Shown here in pieces: positions 19,973-29,911 of a DNA stretch of 64,000 bases. A program made the position numbers and the translations under genes. Position 1 is the stretch's first letter, and each line of letters begins with the position of its first letter. The notes under the pieces were generated by a model. The model was not told the origin of the DNA, did no database searches, and was given only the letters and a program-made list of their open reading frames with translations. Origin of the DNA: Burkholderiaceae bacterium (GTDB lineage: Bacteria > Pseudomonadota > Gammaproteobacteria > Burkholderiales > Burkholderiaceae_E); NCBI GenBank assembly GCA_016710525.1, contig JADJVQ010000032.1:1-64000 (forward strand). Reading direction: 5' to 3'.

Positions 19973-22706
19973 TCACTCGAAGGTGTACTGGAACTCGCTG
20001 TCCTGCACGGTCAGCGCGATGCCGCGCAGTTCCTGGCCTTGCGCCAGGCGGGTCAGGTACTCGCGGCTGATCCGCGGCAGCACGGTGTTGGTCAGGATGG
20101 CATCGATCATCCGGCCCCCGGACTCGAGCTCGCTGCAGCGACCGATGATGGTCTTGACGACCTCGTCGTTGTAGCTCAGCGGGATGCCGTGGTTCGCCTT
20201 GACCCGCTTGACGATCCGATTGAGCTGCAGCCGGACGATGCTGCCCAGCATTTCGTCGGACAGCGGGTAGTACGGGATCGTGACGATGCGCCCGAGCAGC
20301 GCCGCCGGGAACACCTTGAGCAGCGGCTCGCGCAGCGCCTTGGCGATGCCTTCGGGATCCGGCACCAGCTCCGGGTCCTTGCACAGGTTCATGATCAGGT
20401 CGCTGCCCGCGTTGGACGTGAGCAGGATGATCGTGTTCTTGAAGTCGATGTAGCGGCCTTCGCCGTCTTCCATCCAGCCCTTGTCGAAGACCTGGAAGAA
20501 GATCTCGTGCACGTCGGGGTGCGCCTTTTCGACCTCGTCGAGCAGCACCACCGAATAGGGCCGCCGGCGCACCGCCTCGGTCAGCACGCCCCCTTCGCCG
20601 TAGCCCACATAGCCCGGGGGCGCGCCCTTCAGGGTGGAGACGGCATGCGACTCCTGGTATTCGCTCATGTTGATGGTGATGACATTCTGTTCGCCGCCGT
20701 ACAGCGACTCGGCCAGCGCCAGCGCGGTTTCGGTCTTGCCCACGCCCGACGGGCCGACCAGCATGAACACGCCGATCGGCTTGTTGGGGTTGTCCAGCTT
20801 GGCGCGCGAAGTCTGGATACGGCTGGCGATCATTTCCAGCCCATGGCGCTGCCCGATCACCCGGTCGTTCAGCGTATCGGCCAGGCGCAGCACGGATTCG
20901 ATCTCGTTCTTGACCATCCGGCCCACCGGGATGCCGGTCCAGTCGGCGACCACCCCGCCGACCGCGCCGGCATCGACCGAGGGCATGATCAGCGGCGTCT
21001 CTCCCTGGAGTTCGCCCAGCTTGGTCTGCAGACCGCCGAGTTCGGCGAGCAGCGCCGCGCTGCGCCTCGTCCAGGGGCGCCGCGGCCGCCGTGCCAGCGG
21101 CGCCAGCCGGCGCGCCCGCGCCGTCGCCCGCGGGCGCGGCAGCGCCGTCGACCGGCTTGCCCCCGTCACGCAGTTGCGAACGGATCGCCAGCACCTGGTC
21201 GACCAGCGCCTTTTCTTCCTTCCAGCGCGCATCGAGCTGCGCGATCCGCGCCAGTTCGGCGTCGAGCTTGTTCTGCGCGTCGACCTTGCGCGAACCGATC
21301 GCCTCGCCGACCGCTTCTTCGCGGCCGATGATCTCGAGCTCGGTCTGCAGGGCCTCGATGCGGCGCTGAGTATCTTCGACCTCGGGCGGCGTGGCGTGCT
21401 GGCTGACCGCCACGCGCGCGCAGGCGGTGTCGAGCAGGCTCACCGCCTTGTCGGGCAGCTGGCGCGCCGGGATGTAGCGATGCGACAGGCGCACGGCCGC
21501 TTCGATGGCCGCGTCCAGCAGCTGCACGCGATGGTGCTTCTCCAGGGTGCTGGCCACGCCGCGCAGCATCAGGATGGCCTTGTCTTCGTCGGGCTCGGGC
21601 ACCTGCACGACCTGGAAGCGCCGGGTCAGCGCCGGGTCCTTCTCGATGTATTTCTTGTACTCGGCCCAGGTGGTCGCGCCGATCGTGCGCAGGTTGCCGC
21701 GGGCCAGCGCCGGCTTGAGCAGATTGGCCGCATCGCCGGTGCCGGCCGCGCCCCCTGCGCCCACCAGCGTGTGGATCTCGTCGATGAACAGGATGATGGG
21801 CTTCGGGCTGGCCTGCACCTCGTCGATGACCTGGCGCAGCCGCTGCTCGAATTCGCCCTTCATGCTGGCGCCGGCCTGCAGCAGCCCGATGTCCAGGCTG
21901 AGCAGCGACACGTCCTTGAGCTGGGGCGGCACATCGCCCTTGGCCAGGCGCTGCGCGAAGCCCTCGACCACGGCGGTCTTGCCCACGCCGGCCTCGCCGG
22001 CCAGCAGCGGATTGTTCTGGCGCCGGCGCATCAGGATGTCGACGATCTGGCGGATTTCCTCGTCACGGCCGGTGATGGGATCCATCCCGCCCTTGCGGGC
22101 GTTCTCGGTCATGTCGACGGTGAACTTCTTCAGCGCCTCCTGCTTGCCCATCTGGGCGGGCGACATCGCGCCGCTGGCTTCACCGGGCGCGGCGCCGGCC
22201 GAGGCGCCGTCGCTGGAGGCGAGCCGGTCCTCGGGGGATCCGGACACGATCCGCGCCAGCGAGTCGGCCAGCGCCTCGGGCTTGACGCGTTCGAACTGGC
22301 GCGAAATGGCCAGCAGCGCATTGCGCAGCGACGGGGTCTTCAGCAGACCGACCATCAGGTAACCACCGCGCACCTGGGCATCATTGAACATCAGCGTGCC
22401 GTAGACCCAGCCGCGCTCGACGGCGCTGTCGATGTGATCGGACAGGTCGGACAGCGACGTGGCGCCGCGCGGCAGGCGATCCAGCGATTCGGTGATGTCC
22501 TTGGCCAGCGCCGCGGGCTCGACATTGAAGTGGCGCAGGATGCGATGCAGGTCGGAATCCTGCAGTTGCAGCAGCTGGTTGATCCAGTGCACGAGCTCCA
22601 CGTACGGATTGCCGCGCAGCTTGGCAAACACGGTGGCGCCTTCGATCGCCTTGTAGAGAATCGGGTTGAGCTTGCCGAACGAAGTAGCGCGGCTGATATC
22701 TGCCAT
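19973..22706 (-). CDS. clpV: T6SS sheath-disassembly AAA+ ATPase ClpV (frameshifted)
   Basis: ClpB-like ATPase that recycles the contracted TssB-TssC sheath. First AAA domain: Walker A GEAGVGKTAVVEG, Walker B ILFIDEIHTLVG. Second AAA domain: GPSGVGKTETALALAE, VVLLDEVEKAHPDV and GAPPGYVGYGEGG. The frame that begins at 22706 becomes nonsense after about 21050; the second AAA domain is read in another frame (ending 19973). One extra G near 21050-21060, inside a Pro/Ala/Gly-rich stretch that is an insertion relative to ordinary ClpV, reconciles them. Upstream of vgrG in the same operon. Product call is firm; intactness is not. Confidence 0.92.
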
Positions 22707-22738
22707 GTGAGTCTCCCGGTGGTTTGCGATGGTTCAGT

Positions 22739-23767
22739 TCATTGAGCGACGCGCGTGACGGCCAGCTGCAGCCCGTGCGCGGGGACAGGTTTCTTCCATT
22801 TGCCCAGCCAGCTGGTCCAGCCAAGCCGCGCGCCTGCGCCCAGCTTCAGCGGCGGCACCTGGTCTGGCGCCAGGGTCAGATCGGCATTGACGCCGAATTC
22901 CTCGCCGACGTACTGGAGGACCCAGTCCCCCAGGCGCGCGTGCCAGCGCCCGTCCGGCAGGAACTGTTCGTAGGCGGCCAGCGACATCGGCCCGATGTGC
23001 AGGGTGAAATGGTGCTGCACGTCGAAGACGCGCCGGCCCAGTACCGCGCCGCGGCCCAGCGAGGCCGAGCCGTCGGTCTTGCCCAGTGCCGTGCGCTGGC
23101 CTTCGGGCAGCGGCATCCAGCGCGGCGAGAACGTCTGCAGCTCGACGGGTTGGCCGAAGTAGTGGGCAATCAGGTTGCGCAGGCCGTCCGGGTCGCGCGA
23201 CGTGCGAGACAGCAGCCCGGCAAAGTAGCGTTTGGCGTCATCGGGCACCGAGTCGCGATCGAACCAGGCCGGCGATCCCTGTCCGAAGGTTGCCCCGACG
23301 TAGGTTCGAAATCGGTCTTCGGACGGGCGGTCGCGGCTGACCGTGGGCTGCGCCTGACGCCAGGTGCGGTAAAAGCCGAGCAGCAGACGGTGGTGAAACA
23401 GGTCGGCGAACCGGGCCAGCGTGGAATCACCGTGATGACGCTCGCGTTCCCGGGTGAGTTCGGTGAGGTGCAGGGGCAATGGACCCTGCGGACCCCACAG
23501 GCCCAGAAAGCGCACACCGATGCGCACCCGGCCATCCTCACGGGCATCGACCCGCCAGACGTTGGCGGGCGCAAAAGTCAGTTCTGGCTCCTGGCCCAGG
23601 CGGATCGGCTCGTCGGACGGCTTGCGCGCCTCTCCCAGCCGCGGCAGGTGCGGATGCCAGGCCTCGACCCGGCGCAGCACCTGGTAGAAATCGTTCTCCC
23701 AGGGACGCTGCGCCAGACCCTCCAGCCAGGTCAGCCGATGACTCTGGAACCCGATCTCGCCGGCCAT
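22739..23767 (-). CDS. tssG: T6SS baseplate subunit TssG
   Basis: 342 residues, no signal peptide, matching TssG (ImpH/VasB) length. Visible motifs include FYQVLRRVEAWHP, GLWGPQGPLPLHLTEL, LGRRVFDVQHHFTLHIGP and the C-terminal LGAGARLGWTSWLG. TssG joins TssE, TssF and TssK in the baseplate wedge around the VgrG hub. The start overlaps the end of tssF by 37 bp. Confidence 0.93.
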   Translation of the reverse strand: MAGEIGFQSHRLTWLEGLAQRPWENDFYQVLRRVEAWHPHLPRLGEARKPSDEPIRLGQEPELTFAPANVWRVDAREDGRVRIGVRFLGLWGPQGPLPLHLTELTRERERHHGDSTLARFADLFHHRLLLGFYRTWRQAQPTVSRDRPSEDRFRTYVGATFGQGSPAWFDRDSVPDDAKRYFAGLLSRTSRDPDGLRNLIAHYFGQPVELQTFSPRWMPLPEGQRTALGKTDGSASLGRGAVLGRRVFDVQHHFTLHIGPMSLAAYEQFLPDGRWHARLGDWVLQYVGEEFGVNADLTLAPDQVPPLKLGAGARLGWTSWLGKWKKPVPAHGLQLAVTRVAQ

Positions 23768-25608
23768 CGGGCCACCTCGCCGCGCGACTCGGAATGCAGC
23801 CGCAATTGCGTGAAGGAGTTGATCGACACATGGCGCGCCAGCAGCCGCTCCAGCACCGATCCCAGGATGAAACCGCCCGATCCCCCGAACGCGGACTCGT
23901 CCAGCGTGAGGTCGATTTCCACGCCGCGCCCGAAGGCGATCGGTCCGGCGACCGGCATGCGCCGAATGATCGGACGGGAAGTCACTTTCGTCACGCTGTC
24001 GGCCTGGCGGCGCGACGCCGGATCGGCCAGGTCGGTATAGAGCAGCAGCAGCTCGCGCAATGAAGCCGCGGCCGTCCCCTGACGATCGCCGTCGAGCAGC
24101 GACAAATAATTGAGCGACAGGTGGCTCAGCAGCCGCCAGGCGAAATCGCCTTCGACGAGGCTGGCACGCGGCCGGGTGGGCGCCTTGTGCACCTTCATGC
24201 CCTGGACCGGCGCGGTTTCGTCGAGCACCAGCGCGTTGAGCGAGCCGATCGGCAGCAGCAGCGGCAGATCGCGATTGGTGGCCACGACATCGACGGCCAG
24301 CTGCTTCAGTCCGACCGGGTACGGCGCCTCGCGCTCGTCGACGATCGACAGGAAGACTTCGGTTCCAACATAGCCACTGCGCGTGCCTTGACGGCGCTGC
24401 CGTTCGGACAACATCCGCGAGGTCCGGCGCATCGTGTAGAACCCCTTGGCGCCGACGCTGTCGTGGTGGACCAGGTCGCCATAGAACGGCCGCAGGTCGA
24501 CATCGCCCGTACCGTCATCGGTCAGGCCGCGCAACTCCGAGATCGACAGCACTTCGAAGTCCATCGGTCGAGCCCGATCGATCACCAGGTGGTGCTCGAA
24601 CCGGCCCTCGCTCAGGTGAACCCGGTCGGCGCGCCGGCGAAAGGCGTTGACCACCGGCGTGGTGTGCAGCGCGAAGTGGGATTCGTCGATCACCGGTTCG
24701 AGCGTCGGGTCGCCGCGCCCGAACAGCAGCACGAGCTCGCATTCGCGTCCGGCGTAACCGGCCAGTCCAGGCGCCAGTCCGCTGACCTTCAGGAACCGGA
24801 AACGCTGGGGCAGCGCGAAATACTCGCGCAGCAGGCGGTAACCCTGGAACGAGCGCCGGTCGAAGGGCAGCAGGGCCTGGTCGTCGTCGAAACCGTCGGC
24901 ACTGATGGCCGATGCCGGCAGTCTGGCCAATACCCGGGGCGGCGATTCGGTGCTCATCAGCAACGCACCCACCGCATGGCCAACGGCCAGCTCGTGCAGC
25001 GACGAGGCGACATCGTCCGCGCCGGCAATGAAGAAGCTCAGCTCGTCGCAGCGCAGCGCCGTCATCGGCAGCTCGGGCACCATCGCCAGGCGCACGCGCA
25101 CTCCGCCGCGCACCTGGCTGGTCAGGCCCAGCGCGCCCAGCGGCAGATCGCTGGCATAGGTGAAGTAGCGTGCCGAGGCGACCGCCAGCGGCCACAGGCG
25201 CAGCGCGTGGGCCGTGCGGAACTCGCAGGCCGTCTGTTCGCCGCGCGGGATGATGCTGCGGATCGCCGAGCCGCGCGCCAAGGGAAATCCGGTGAGCAGT
25301 AACGGATCGCCGGGGTCGGGTTTCATCTCGACCAGCATGCACGAGGGCATGGGCGCCAGGTACTGCGGGAACAGCATCTCGAGCAGATGCTGGGTGAAGC
25401 GCGGGAACTCGGCGTCCGTCTTGAGCTGGACCCGGGCGGCGATGAAGGCGAAACCCTCGAGCAGGCGTTCGACGTACGGATCGGCAACCTCGACGCCTTC
25501 CATGCCCAGCCGGGCCGCCACCTTGGGAAATTCGCGGGCGAACTCTGCCCCCATCTCGCGGACGTGGGCGAGTTCGTTGTTGTAGTAATCGATCAGCCTG
25601 GGATCCAT
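23731..25608 (-). CDS. tssF: T6SS baseplate subunit TssF
   Basis: 625 residues, typical TssF (ImpG/VasA) length. Family motifs: MDPRLIDYYNNELAHVREMG at the very start, DPYVERLLEGFAFIAARVQL, FTQHLLEMLFPQYLAPMPS and a C-terminal FGGSGGFILGSVLERLLARH. Cytoplasmic baseplate wedge protein. Lies between tssE and tssG, which it overlaps. Confidence 0.95.
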   Translation of the reverse strand: MDPRLIDYYNNELAHVREMGAEFAREFPKVAARLGMEGVEVADPYVERLLEGFAFIAARVQLKTDAEFPRFTQHLLEMLFPQYLAPMPSCMLVEMKPDPGDPLLLTGFPLARGSAIRSIIPRGEQTACEFRTAHALRLWPLAVASARYFTYASDLPLGALGLTSQVRGGVRVRLAMVPELPMTALRCDELSFFIAGADDVASSLHELAVGHAVGALLMSTESPPRVLARLPASAISADGFDDDQALLPFDRRSFQGYRLLREYFALPQRFRFLKVSGLAPGLAGYAGRECELVLLFGRGDPTLEPVIDESHFALHTTPVVNAFRRRADRVHLSEGRFEHHLVIDRARPMDFEVLSISELRGLTDDGTGDVDLRPFYGDLVHHDSVGAKGFYTMRRTSRMLSERQRRQGTRSGYVGTEVFLSIVDEREAPYPVGLKQLAVDVVATNRDLPLLLPIGSLNALVLDETAPVQGMKVHKAPTRPRASLVEGDFAWRLLSHLSLNYLSLLDGDRQGTAAASLRELLLLYTDLADPASRRQADSVTKVTSRPIIRRMPVAGPIAFGRGVEIDLTLDESAFGGSGGFILGSVLERLLARHVSINSFTQLRLHSESRGEVARWPARSGSRVIG

Positions 25609-25672
25609 CGGATCGGGGTCCGCCTTTTACGCGTGGTCTGCAGTCTCGGGTGGATGCTGGCGTTCGAGCCAG

Positions 25673-26218
25673 TCAGCGGTTGGCCATCTGTTCGCGCAGC
25701 GTGTAGGGGTTGGCGCCGCCATCGAGCAGCGCAACCATGCCGGTCTCCAGGTCGAGATCGGTCTTGAGCAGCAGTTCGAGCGGATAGGGCTGCGCCCACA
25801 ACTGCGCACTGATCTCGAAGCTGATCACATTGTGGTGTCCCATCGGGTCGTCTGGCTCGATGCCCCGCACGATCAGGGTGGACGGCAGGATTCGGGGTTC
25901 GAACTGCAGGATGGCACTGCGCATCGAGCGCTCGAGATCGCGCAGCTCGAGCTTGGAGACCAGCGTGCCCGACAGCGGCGGCATGCCGAAATTGACGGTC
26001 GAGTTGAAGGTATGGGCGAATGCCTCGGGATCGAGGTTGGTGGGCAGCGCGGCGGTGGCGTTCAGCAGCCACGAAAGGTCGCGCAGCACACTGGCGCGCA
26101 GCTTGCCCTTCGAAATGGTGCGCGCATCGGGCGACTCGACCCGGCTGGACGGATTGTCGTCGATCAGACGGTCCAGCAAGGCCGGCTGGAGTCGGTCTCG
26201 GGCGAAGGTGTCGGCCAT
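25673..26218 (-). CDS. tssE: T6SS baseplate subunit TssE
   Basis: 181 residues from the ATG at 26218 (RLQPALLDRLIDDNP), resembling phage gp25. Includes LRASVLRDLSWLLNAT, FGMPPLSGTLVSKLELRD and FEPRILPSTLIVRG. The open frame extends 56 codons further upstream into the tagJ end, but that part is unlike the family, so the internal ATG is used. TssE polymerises the tail baseplate and touches the sheath. Confidence 0.92.
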   Translation of the reverse strand: MADTFARDRLQPALLDRLIDDNPSSRVESPDARTISKGKLRASVLRDLSWLLNATAALPTNLDPEAFAHTFNSTVNFGMPPLSGTLVSKLELRDLERSMRSAILQFEPRILPSTLIVRGIEPDDPMGHHNVISFEISAQLWAQPYPLELLLKTDLDLETGMVALLDGGANPYTLREQMANR

Positions 26219-26274
26219 GGCGTGAGAGGCGGGAAGCGGCGGCGGGCGAATGCAGCGAAAGCGGGCTGCCCCGC

Positions 26275-27054
26275 TCAGGCCTGCAGGATCAGTTCGCGCA
26301 CATCGAGCATGCCCAGCTCGGCCGCGTCGGTCGTCCAGACCCGCTGGCCCATTCCCGTCCAGCCGGTGTCGTCGCTGCCGTCCCACACCGTCTTGCGCGC
26401 GAAGAGCAGGTCATCGTCCTGGCTGGATTCGGTGCCGGGATAGCGCACCGGCATCAGCACATGCTTGGTGCCTCCGGTGGTGAACTCGACCTGCGCCGAC
26501 GCCCAGACGGTGTCGAGCACGTCGTTGGGCTCGGGCAGCTCGATGCGCGCGATGCGGTCAAAGGGCACCCAGTAGTACTTGCCGTCGATGAAACACTCGC
26601 AGACCGGCCCCAGGCGGGGGTCGGCATCGGCCACCCATTCGAAGGCCTGACCATTGAGCGTGCCGGCTACCGCCTGCGCACCTTCCATGGCCTGTCCGCG
26701 CAACTGGGCGGCCCGCGACCGGGCCTGGGGGTCGCCGCCCGCCTCGGCCCGCAGGGCTTCGAGCATCAGCGCCAGCCATTGCGGCGGCTCACCGGCAATC
26801 ACGGGAACGCGGGTGCCGGCGAAAACATCGGCGCGGAACTTTTCACAGGCCAGGGCCTGCTTGTAGACCAGGGTGGTGAAACCGAGCTCGGCGTCCAGGT
26901 TGCTGCCGGTGTCGGCCTGAGTGGCGGCGCGATCCCATTGACCGGAGACACAGAACAGCCGGAACAGCTTCATGCGGGCGGACGGATCGGCTGGCGCCGA
27001 GCGGGCCTGGGCCATGGCTGCATCGAGCAGGGTCCGAAAGGAGGTGGCGGCCAT
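26275..27054 (-). CDS. tagJ: T6SS accessory protein TagJ/ImpE family
   Basis: 259 residues, cytoplasmic. N-terminal helical repeats (MKLFRLFCVSGQWDRAATQA) followed by the ImpE-specific half (FEWVADADPRLGPVCECFID, YYWVPFDRIARIELPEPND, VLMPVRYPGTESSQDDDLLF). In other T6SSs TagJ binds the sheath protein TssB and helps ClpV. Placed between hcp and tssE in the operon. Confidence 0.9.
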   Translation of the reverse strand: MAATSFRTLLDAAMAQARSAPADPSARMKLFRLFCVSGQWDRAATQADTGSNLDAELGFTTLVYKQALACEKFRADVFAGTRVPVIAGEPPQWLALMLEALRAEAGGDPQARSRAAQLRGQAMEGAQAVAGTLNGQAFEWVADADPRLGPVCECFIDGKYYWVPFDRIARIELPEPNDVLDTVWASAQVEFTTGGTKHVLMPVRYPGTESSQDDDLLFARKTVWDGSDDTGWTGMGQRVWTTDAAELGMLDVRELILQA

Positions 27055-27135
27055 TCAACGGATCTCCAGAACAACAACGGGAACGGCCGCGCGCAGGCGG
27101 CCGGAGAACGCAGCGGGCTGCGGCGGGTGCTTCAT

Positions 27136-27618
27136 TCAGCTGTGCAAACGCCAGACGGCGGTTTTCTTGCCGGTGAAATCACGGCCGTGGCGGGCTTGCT
27201 GGACATAGTCGACGTTCACCTCTTCGAAAGCGAGCGACACACTCTCGTGCGGCCGGACGTGTTCGGCCGAATGCACCATCTTGAGTTCGGCGACCCGCAA
27301 CTGCTTGAAGACGATGATCAGATACTTCTGGCCTTTCTCGTTGCCCGCGGCACGGCGCATGGTCAGGGTGGCCATCTTGAGCGGCTTGTTGTTGATGCAA
27401 TGCATCATCAGCACCGGCGAGGCGGAATCGAAGCGGTGCGCGAAGGTGAACACCTTCACGTCCGCCCGGGCATTGGTGCCGACATCGGCGCGTCCGGTGC
27501 TGGCGGACATCTCGATGCCCCAATCCCAGCCGAGCACCTCGATCGCGCCAGGGAATTCGGAATCTTCCGCCTCGCCCGCGACGCCTTCGATGGTCATGAA
27601 ACTGTCACCGGTACTCAT
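27136..27618 (-). CDS. hcp: Hcp tube protein, copy A
   Basis: 160 residues from ATG 27618 (MSTGDSFMTIEGVAGEAEDS); longer in-frame extension upstream is discarded because it crosses the intergenic hairpin. Hcp-family features: IEVLGWDWGIEMSA, VKVFTFAHRFDSASPVLMMH, KATLTMRR-like ATLTMRRAAGNEKGQKYLII. It differs markedly from copy B next door, so one may be a specialised tube or effector carrier. Hexameric rings form the inner tube. Confidence 0.9.
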   Translation of the reverse strand: MSTGDSFMTIEGVAGEAEDSEFPGAIEVLGWDWGIEMSASTGRADVGTNARADVKVFTFAHRFDSASPVLMMHCINNKPLKMATLTMRRAAGNEKGQKYLIIVFKQLRVAELKMVHSAEHVRPHESVSLAFEEVNVDYVQQARHGRDFTGKKTAVWRLHS

Positions 27619-27678
27619 GATGTGCTCCGAATTTCGGGGTATTCGCTGTCGCCAGGAGCCATGGAGCCCTTGGCGACA

Positions 27679-27700
27679 GCGGGCTGCCGAAGCAGCCCGC
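27679..27700 (-). promoter_or_regulatory. Intercistronic hairpin with UUCG tetraloop between the two hcp genes
   Basis: On the - strand transcript a perfect 9-bp stem (GCGGGCTGC / GCAGCCCGC) closes a cUUCGg tetraloop, one of the most stable RNA loops. It lies 10 bp after the hcp copy B stop. No T-run follows, so it may stabilise the hcp mRNA end or attenuate read-through rather than fully terminate. Confidence 0.6.
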
Positions 27701-27709
27701 CCGGTTGCG

Positions 27710-28201
27710 TCAGACCTTCTTGTTGAGCTTGACGTCGTAGCCCACTTTGATCGGGGCCAGCAGCGCGCCCGTCTTGGTGTCCTGCGGCTTGTAGTCGATC
27801 TGGATGGTGGTGAAGTTGAAGCTGATCTGGTCCATCGGCGTGCCACTGGCGTTGCCGCCGGTCTGGTAGCTGCTGATGACGATGTCGTTGAACTCGATGG
27901 TCAGGTACTTCTCTTGCTTGCCGCCGGCCTTGCGGCAGGTCAGCGTGGCCTTCTTGATGTGCTCGCCGGTGGCGCACTTCAGGAACAGGTTGGGCGAGCC
28001 CTTGCCGTAGTCCACGGTGAAGTGGAAGTCCTGCATCGAAACCTTGCCGGAACCCAGGCCGGTACCGAGGGTACTGGAGCCGGAGTTGGTCTCGCCAAAG
28101 CTCCAGTTCTGGATCTGCAGGGTGCCCTTCAGGTCCGGATCGGCATCTTCGGATTCGCCAGCGATGGTATCGATCTTCAGGAAGTAGTCAGCTGTGGACA
28201 T
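27710..28201 (-). CDS. hcp: Hcp tube protein, copy B
   Basis: 163 residues, close to classical Hcp1: YFLKIDTIAGESEDADPDLK, LQIQNWSFGETNSGSSTLGT, VSMQDFHFTVDYGKGSPNLF, EKYLTIEFNDIVISSYQTGG and FTTIQIDYKPQDTKTG. A clear ribosome site (AAAGGAACT) precedes the ATG. A 165-bp gap upstream separates it from tssC, long enough for its own promoter, as expected for the highly abundant tube subunit. Confidence 0.95.
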   Translation of the reverse strand: MSTADYFLKIDTIAGESEDADPDLKGTLQIQNWSFGETNSGSSTLGTGLGSGKVSMQDFHFTVDYGKGSPNLFLKCATGEHIKKATLTCRKAGGKQEKYLTIEFNDIVISSYQTGGNASGTPMDQISFNFTTIQIDYKPQDTKTGALLAPIKVGYDVKLNKKV

Positions 28202-28366
28202 TTTGAGTTCCTTTTAACTGTGCGGTTGAATCGGGTTGAGTGCTGCTGCTGGGGTCGTCGGCTACGGTTTGTTCGTTCACCGTGAACACACTGTATTCCT
28301 GACGCGGGGCCTAGAACATCCGGCTGAAGTCGTATCTCATTCGTACTAGGCGGCCCGCGACAGGCC
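28202..28366 (-). promoter_or_regulatory. tssC-hcp intergenic region with a palindrome
   Basis: This 165-bp gap is the largest inside the structural T6SS operon. It contains the 13-bp palindrome GTTCACCGTGAAC (28275-28287), a plausible dimer-binding operator about 75 bp before the hcp start, plus the hcp ribosome site. No convincing -35/-10 pair was found, so both promoter and operator are tentative. Confidence 0.4.
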
Positions 28367-29851
28367 TTAGGCGGCCTTCTGCGAAGGCAGTTTGGAAACC
28401 AGACGCAGGGAGACCGTCAGGCCCTCGAGCTGGTAGTGCGGACGCAGGAAGAACTTCGAGGTGTAGTAGCCCGGATTGCCCTCCACCTCTTCGACCACGA
28501 CCTCGGCGCCGGCCAGCGGGCGCTTGGCCTTGGTCTCGTCCGACGAGATGCTCGGATCGCCATCGACGTAGTTCAGGATCCAGTCGTTGAGCCAGCGCTG
28601 CATGTCGGCACGTTCCTTGAACGAACCGATCTTGTCGCGCACGATGCACTTCAGGTAGTGCGCGAAGCGGCAGGTCGCGAACAGGTAGGGCAGCCGCGCG
28701 CCCAGGTTGGCGTTGGAGGTTGCATCCGGGTCGTCGTACTCGGCCGGCTTGTGCAGCGACTGCGCGCCGATGAAGGCGGCGAAGTCGGAGTTCTTCTTGT
28801 GGACCAGCGGCATCAGCCCGACCTTGGCGAGCTCGGCCTCGCGGCGATCGGAAATGGCGATTTCGGTCGGGCACTTCATGTCCACGCCGCCATCGTCGGT
28901 GGGGAAGGTGTGAACCGGCAGATTGGCCACCGCGCCGCCCGACTCGATGCCCCGGATCTGGGTGCACCAGCCGTACATCTTGAAGGCTCGCGTGATGTTG
29001 GTCGCCATCGCATAGGCCGAATTGGCCCAGGTGTAGCGGTTGTGATCGCCGCCGGCGGTTTCTTCTTCGAAGTCGAACTCTTCGACCGGATTGGTCTTGG
29101 CGCCATAGGGCAGACGCGCCAGGAAGCGCGGCATGGCCAGGCCGATGTAGCGCGCATCGTCGCTCTCGCGCAGCGAGCGCCAGCCCGCGTAGTCGGGCGT
29201 GCTGAAGATCTTGGCGAGGTCGCGCGGGTTGGCCAGTTCCTGCATCGAGTCCATCTGCAGCAGCGCCGAACCGGCGCCCGCGATGAACGGGCAGTGCGCC
29301 GATGCCGCCACCTTGGCGATTTCGCTCAGGCATTCGACATCGGGGGGCGTGTGGTCGAAGTGATAGTCGCCCACCAGCGCACCGAACGGTTCCCCGCCGA
29401 ACTGGCCGTACTCCGCCTCGTAGACCTGCTTGAAGATCGGGCTCTGATCCCACGAAGTGCCCTTGTAGCGGCGCAGCGTCTTGTGGAGGTCGGCCTTGCT
29501 GATGTTCATCACGCGGATCTTGAGCTGCTCATCGGTCTCGGTGTTGTTGACCAGGTGATGCAGTCCGCGCCAGGCGCCTTCCAGCTTCTGGAAGTCGGCC
29601 TGGTGCATGATTTCGTTGATCTGGTCGGTGAGCTTCTTGTCGATCTCGGCGATGATCGACTGGATCGAGGTGACCACATCGTTGCTGATGAGCTTGGCAT
29701 TGCCCAGGGCCTGCGCCGCGAGCGTCTTGACCGCGGCCTCGACCGCGTTCTTGGCCTCGTCGGTCTTGGGCTTGAACTCTTTGTTCAGCAGCTTGGTGAA
29801 ATCGTCGTATTCGAGCGCGCCCTGCGCGGTCTGAAGCTGGGTTTCAGCCAT
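28367..29851 (-). CDS. tssC: T6SS contractile sheath large subunit TssC
   Basis: 494 residues, the usual length of TssC (VipB/EvpB). Motifs: FQKLEGAWRGLHHLVNNTET, DQSPIFKQVYEAEYGQFGGE, GDYHFDHTPPDVECL, FPTDDGGVDMKCPTEIAISD and the C-terminal YYTSKFFLRPHYQLEGLTVS. Forms the sheath with TssB. Sixty bp after tssB. Confidence 0.96.
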   Translation of the reverse strand: MAETQLQTAQGALEYDDFTKLLNKEFKPKTDEAKNAVEAAVKTLAAQALGNAKLISNDVVTSIQSIIAEIDKKLTDQINEIMHQADFQKLEGAWRGLHHLVNNTETDEQLKIRVMNISKADLHKTLRRYKGTSWDQSPIFKQVYEAEYGQFGGEPFGALVGDYHFDHTPPDVECLSEIAKVAASAHCPFIAGAGSALLQMDSMQELANPRDLAKIFSTPDYAGWRSLRESDDARYIGLAMPRFLARLPYGAKTNPVEEFDFEEETAGGDHNRYTWANSAYAMATNITRAFKMYGWCTQIRGIESGGAVANLPVHTFPTDDGGVDMKCPTEIAISDRREAELAKVGLMPLVHKKNSDFAAFIGAQSLHKPAEYDDPDATSNANLGARLPYLFATCRFAHYLKCIVRDKIGSFKERADMQRWLNDWILNYVDGDPSISSDETKAKRPLAGAEVVVEEVEGNPGYYTSKFFLRPHYQLEGLTVSLRLVSKLPSQKAA

Positions 29852-29911
29852 GTCGGGACTCCGGATGCTTGCGTTTTGATAGATCGATGACGGTGAAGGT
29901 CGCGGACGGCA

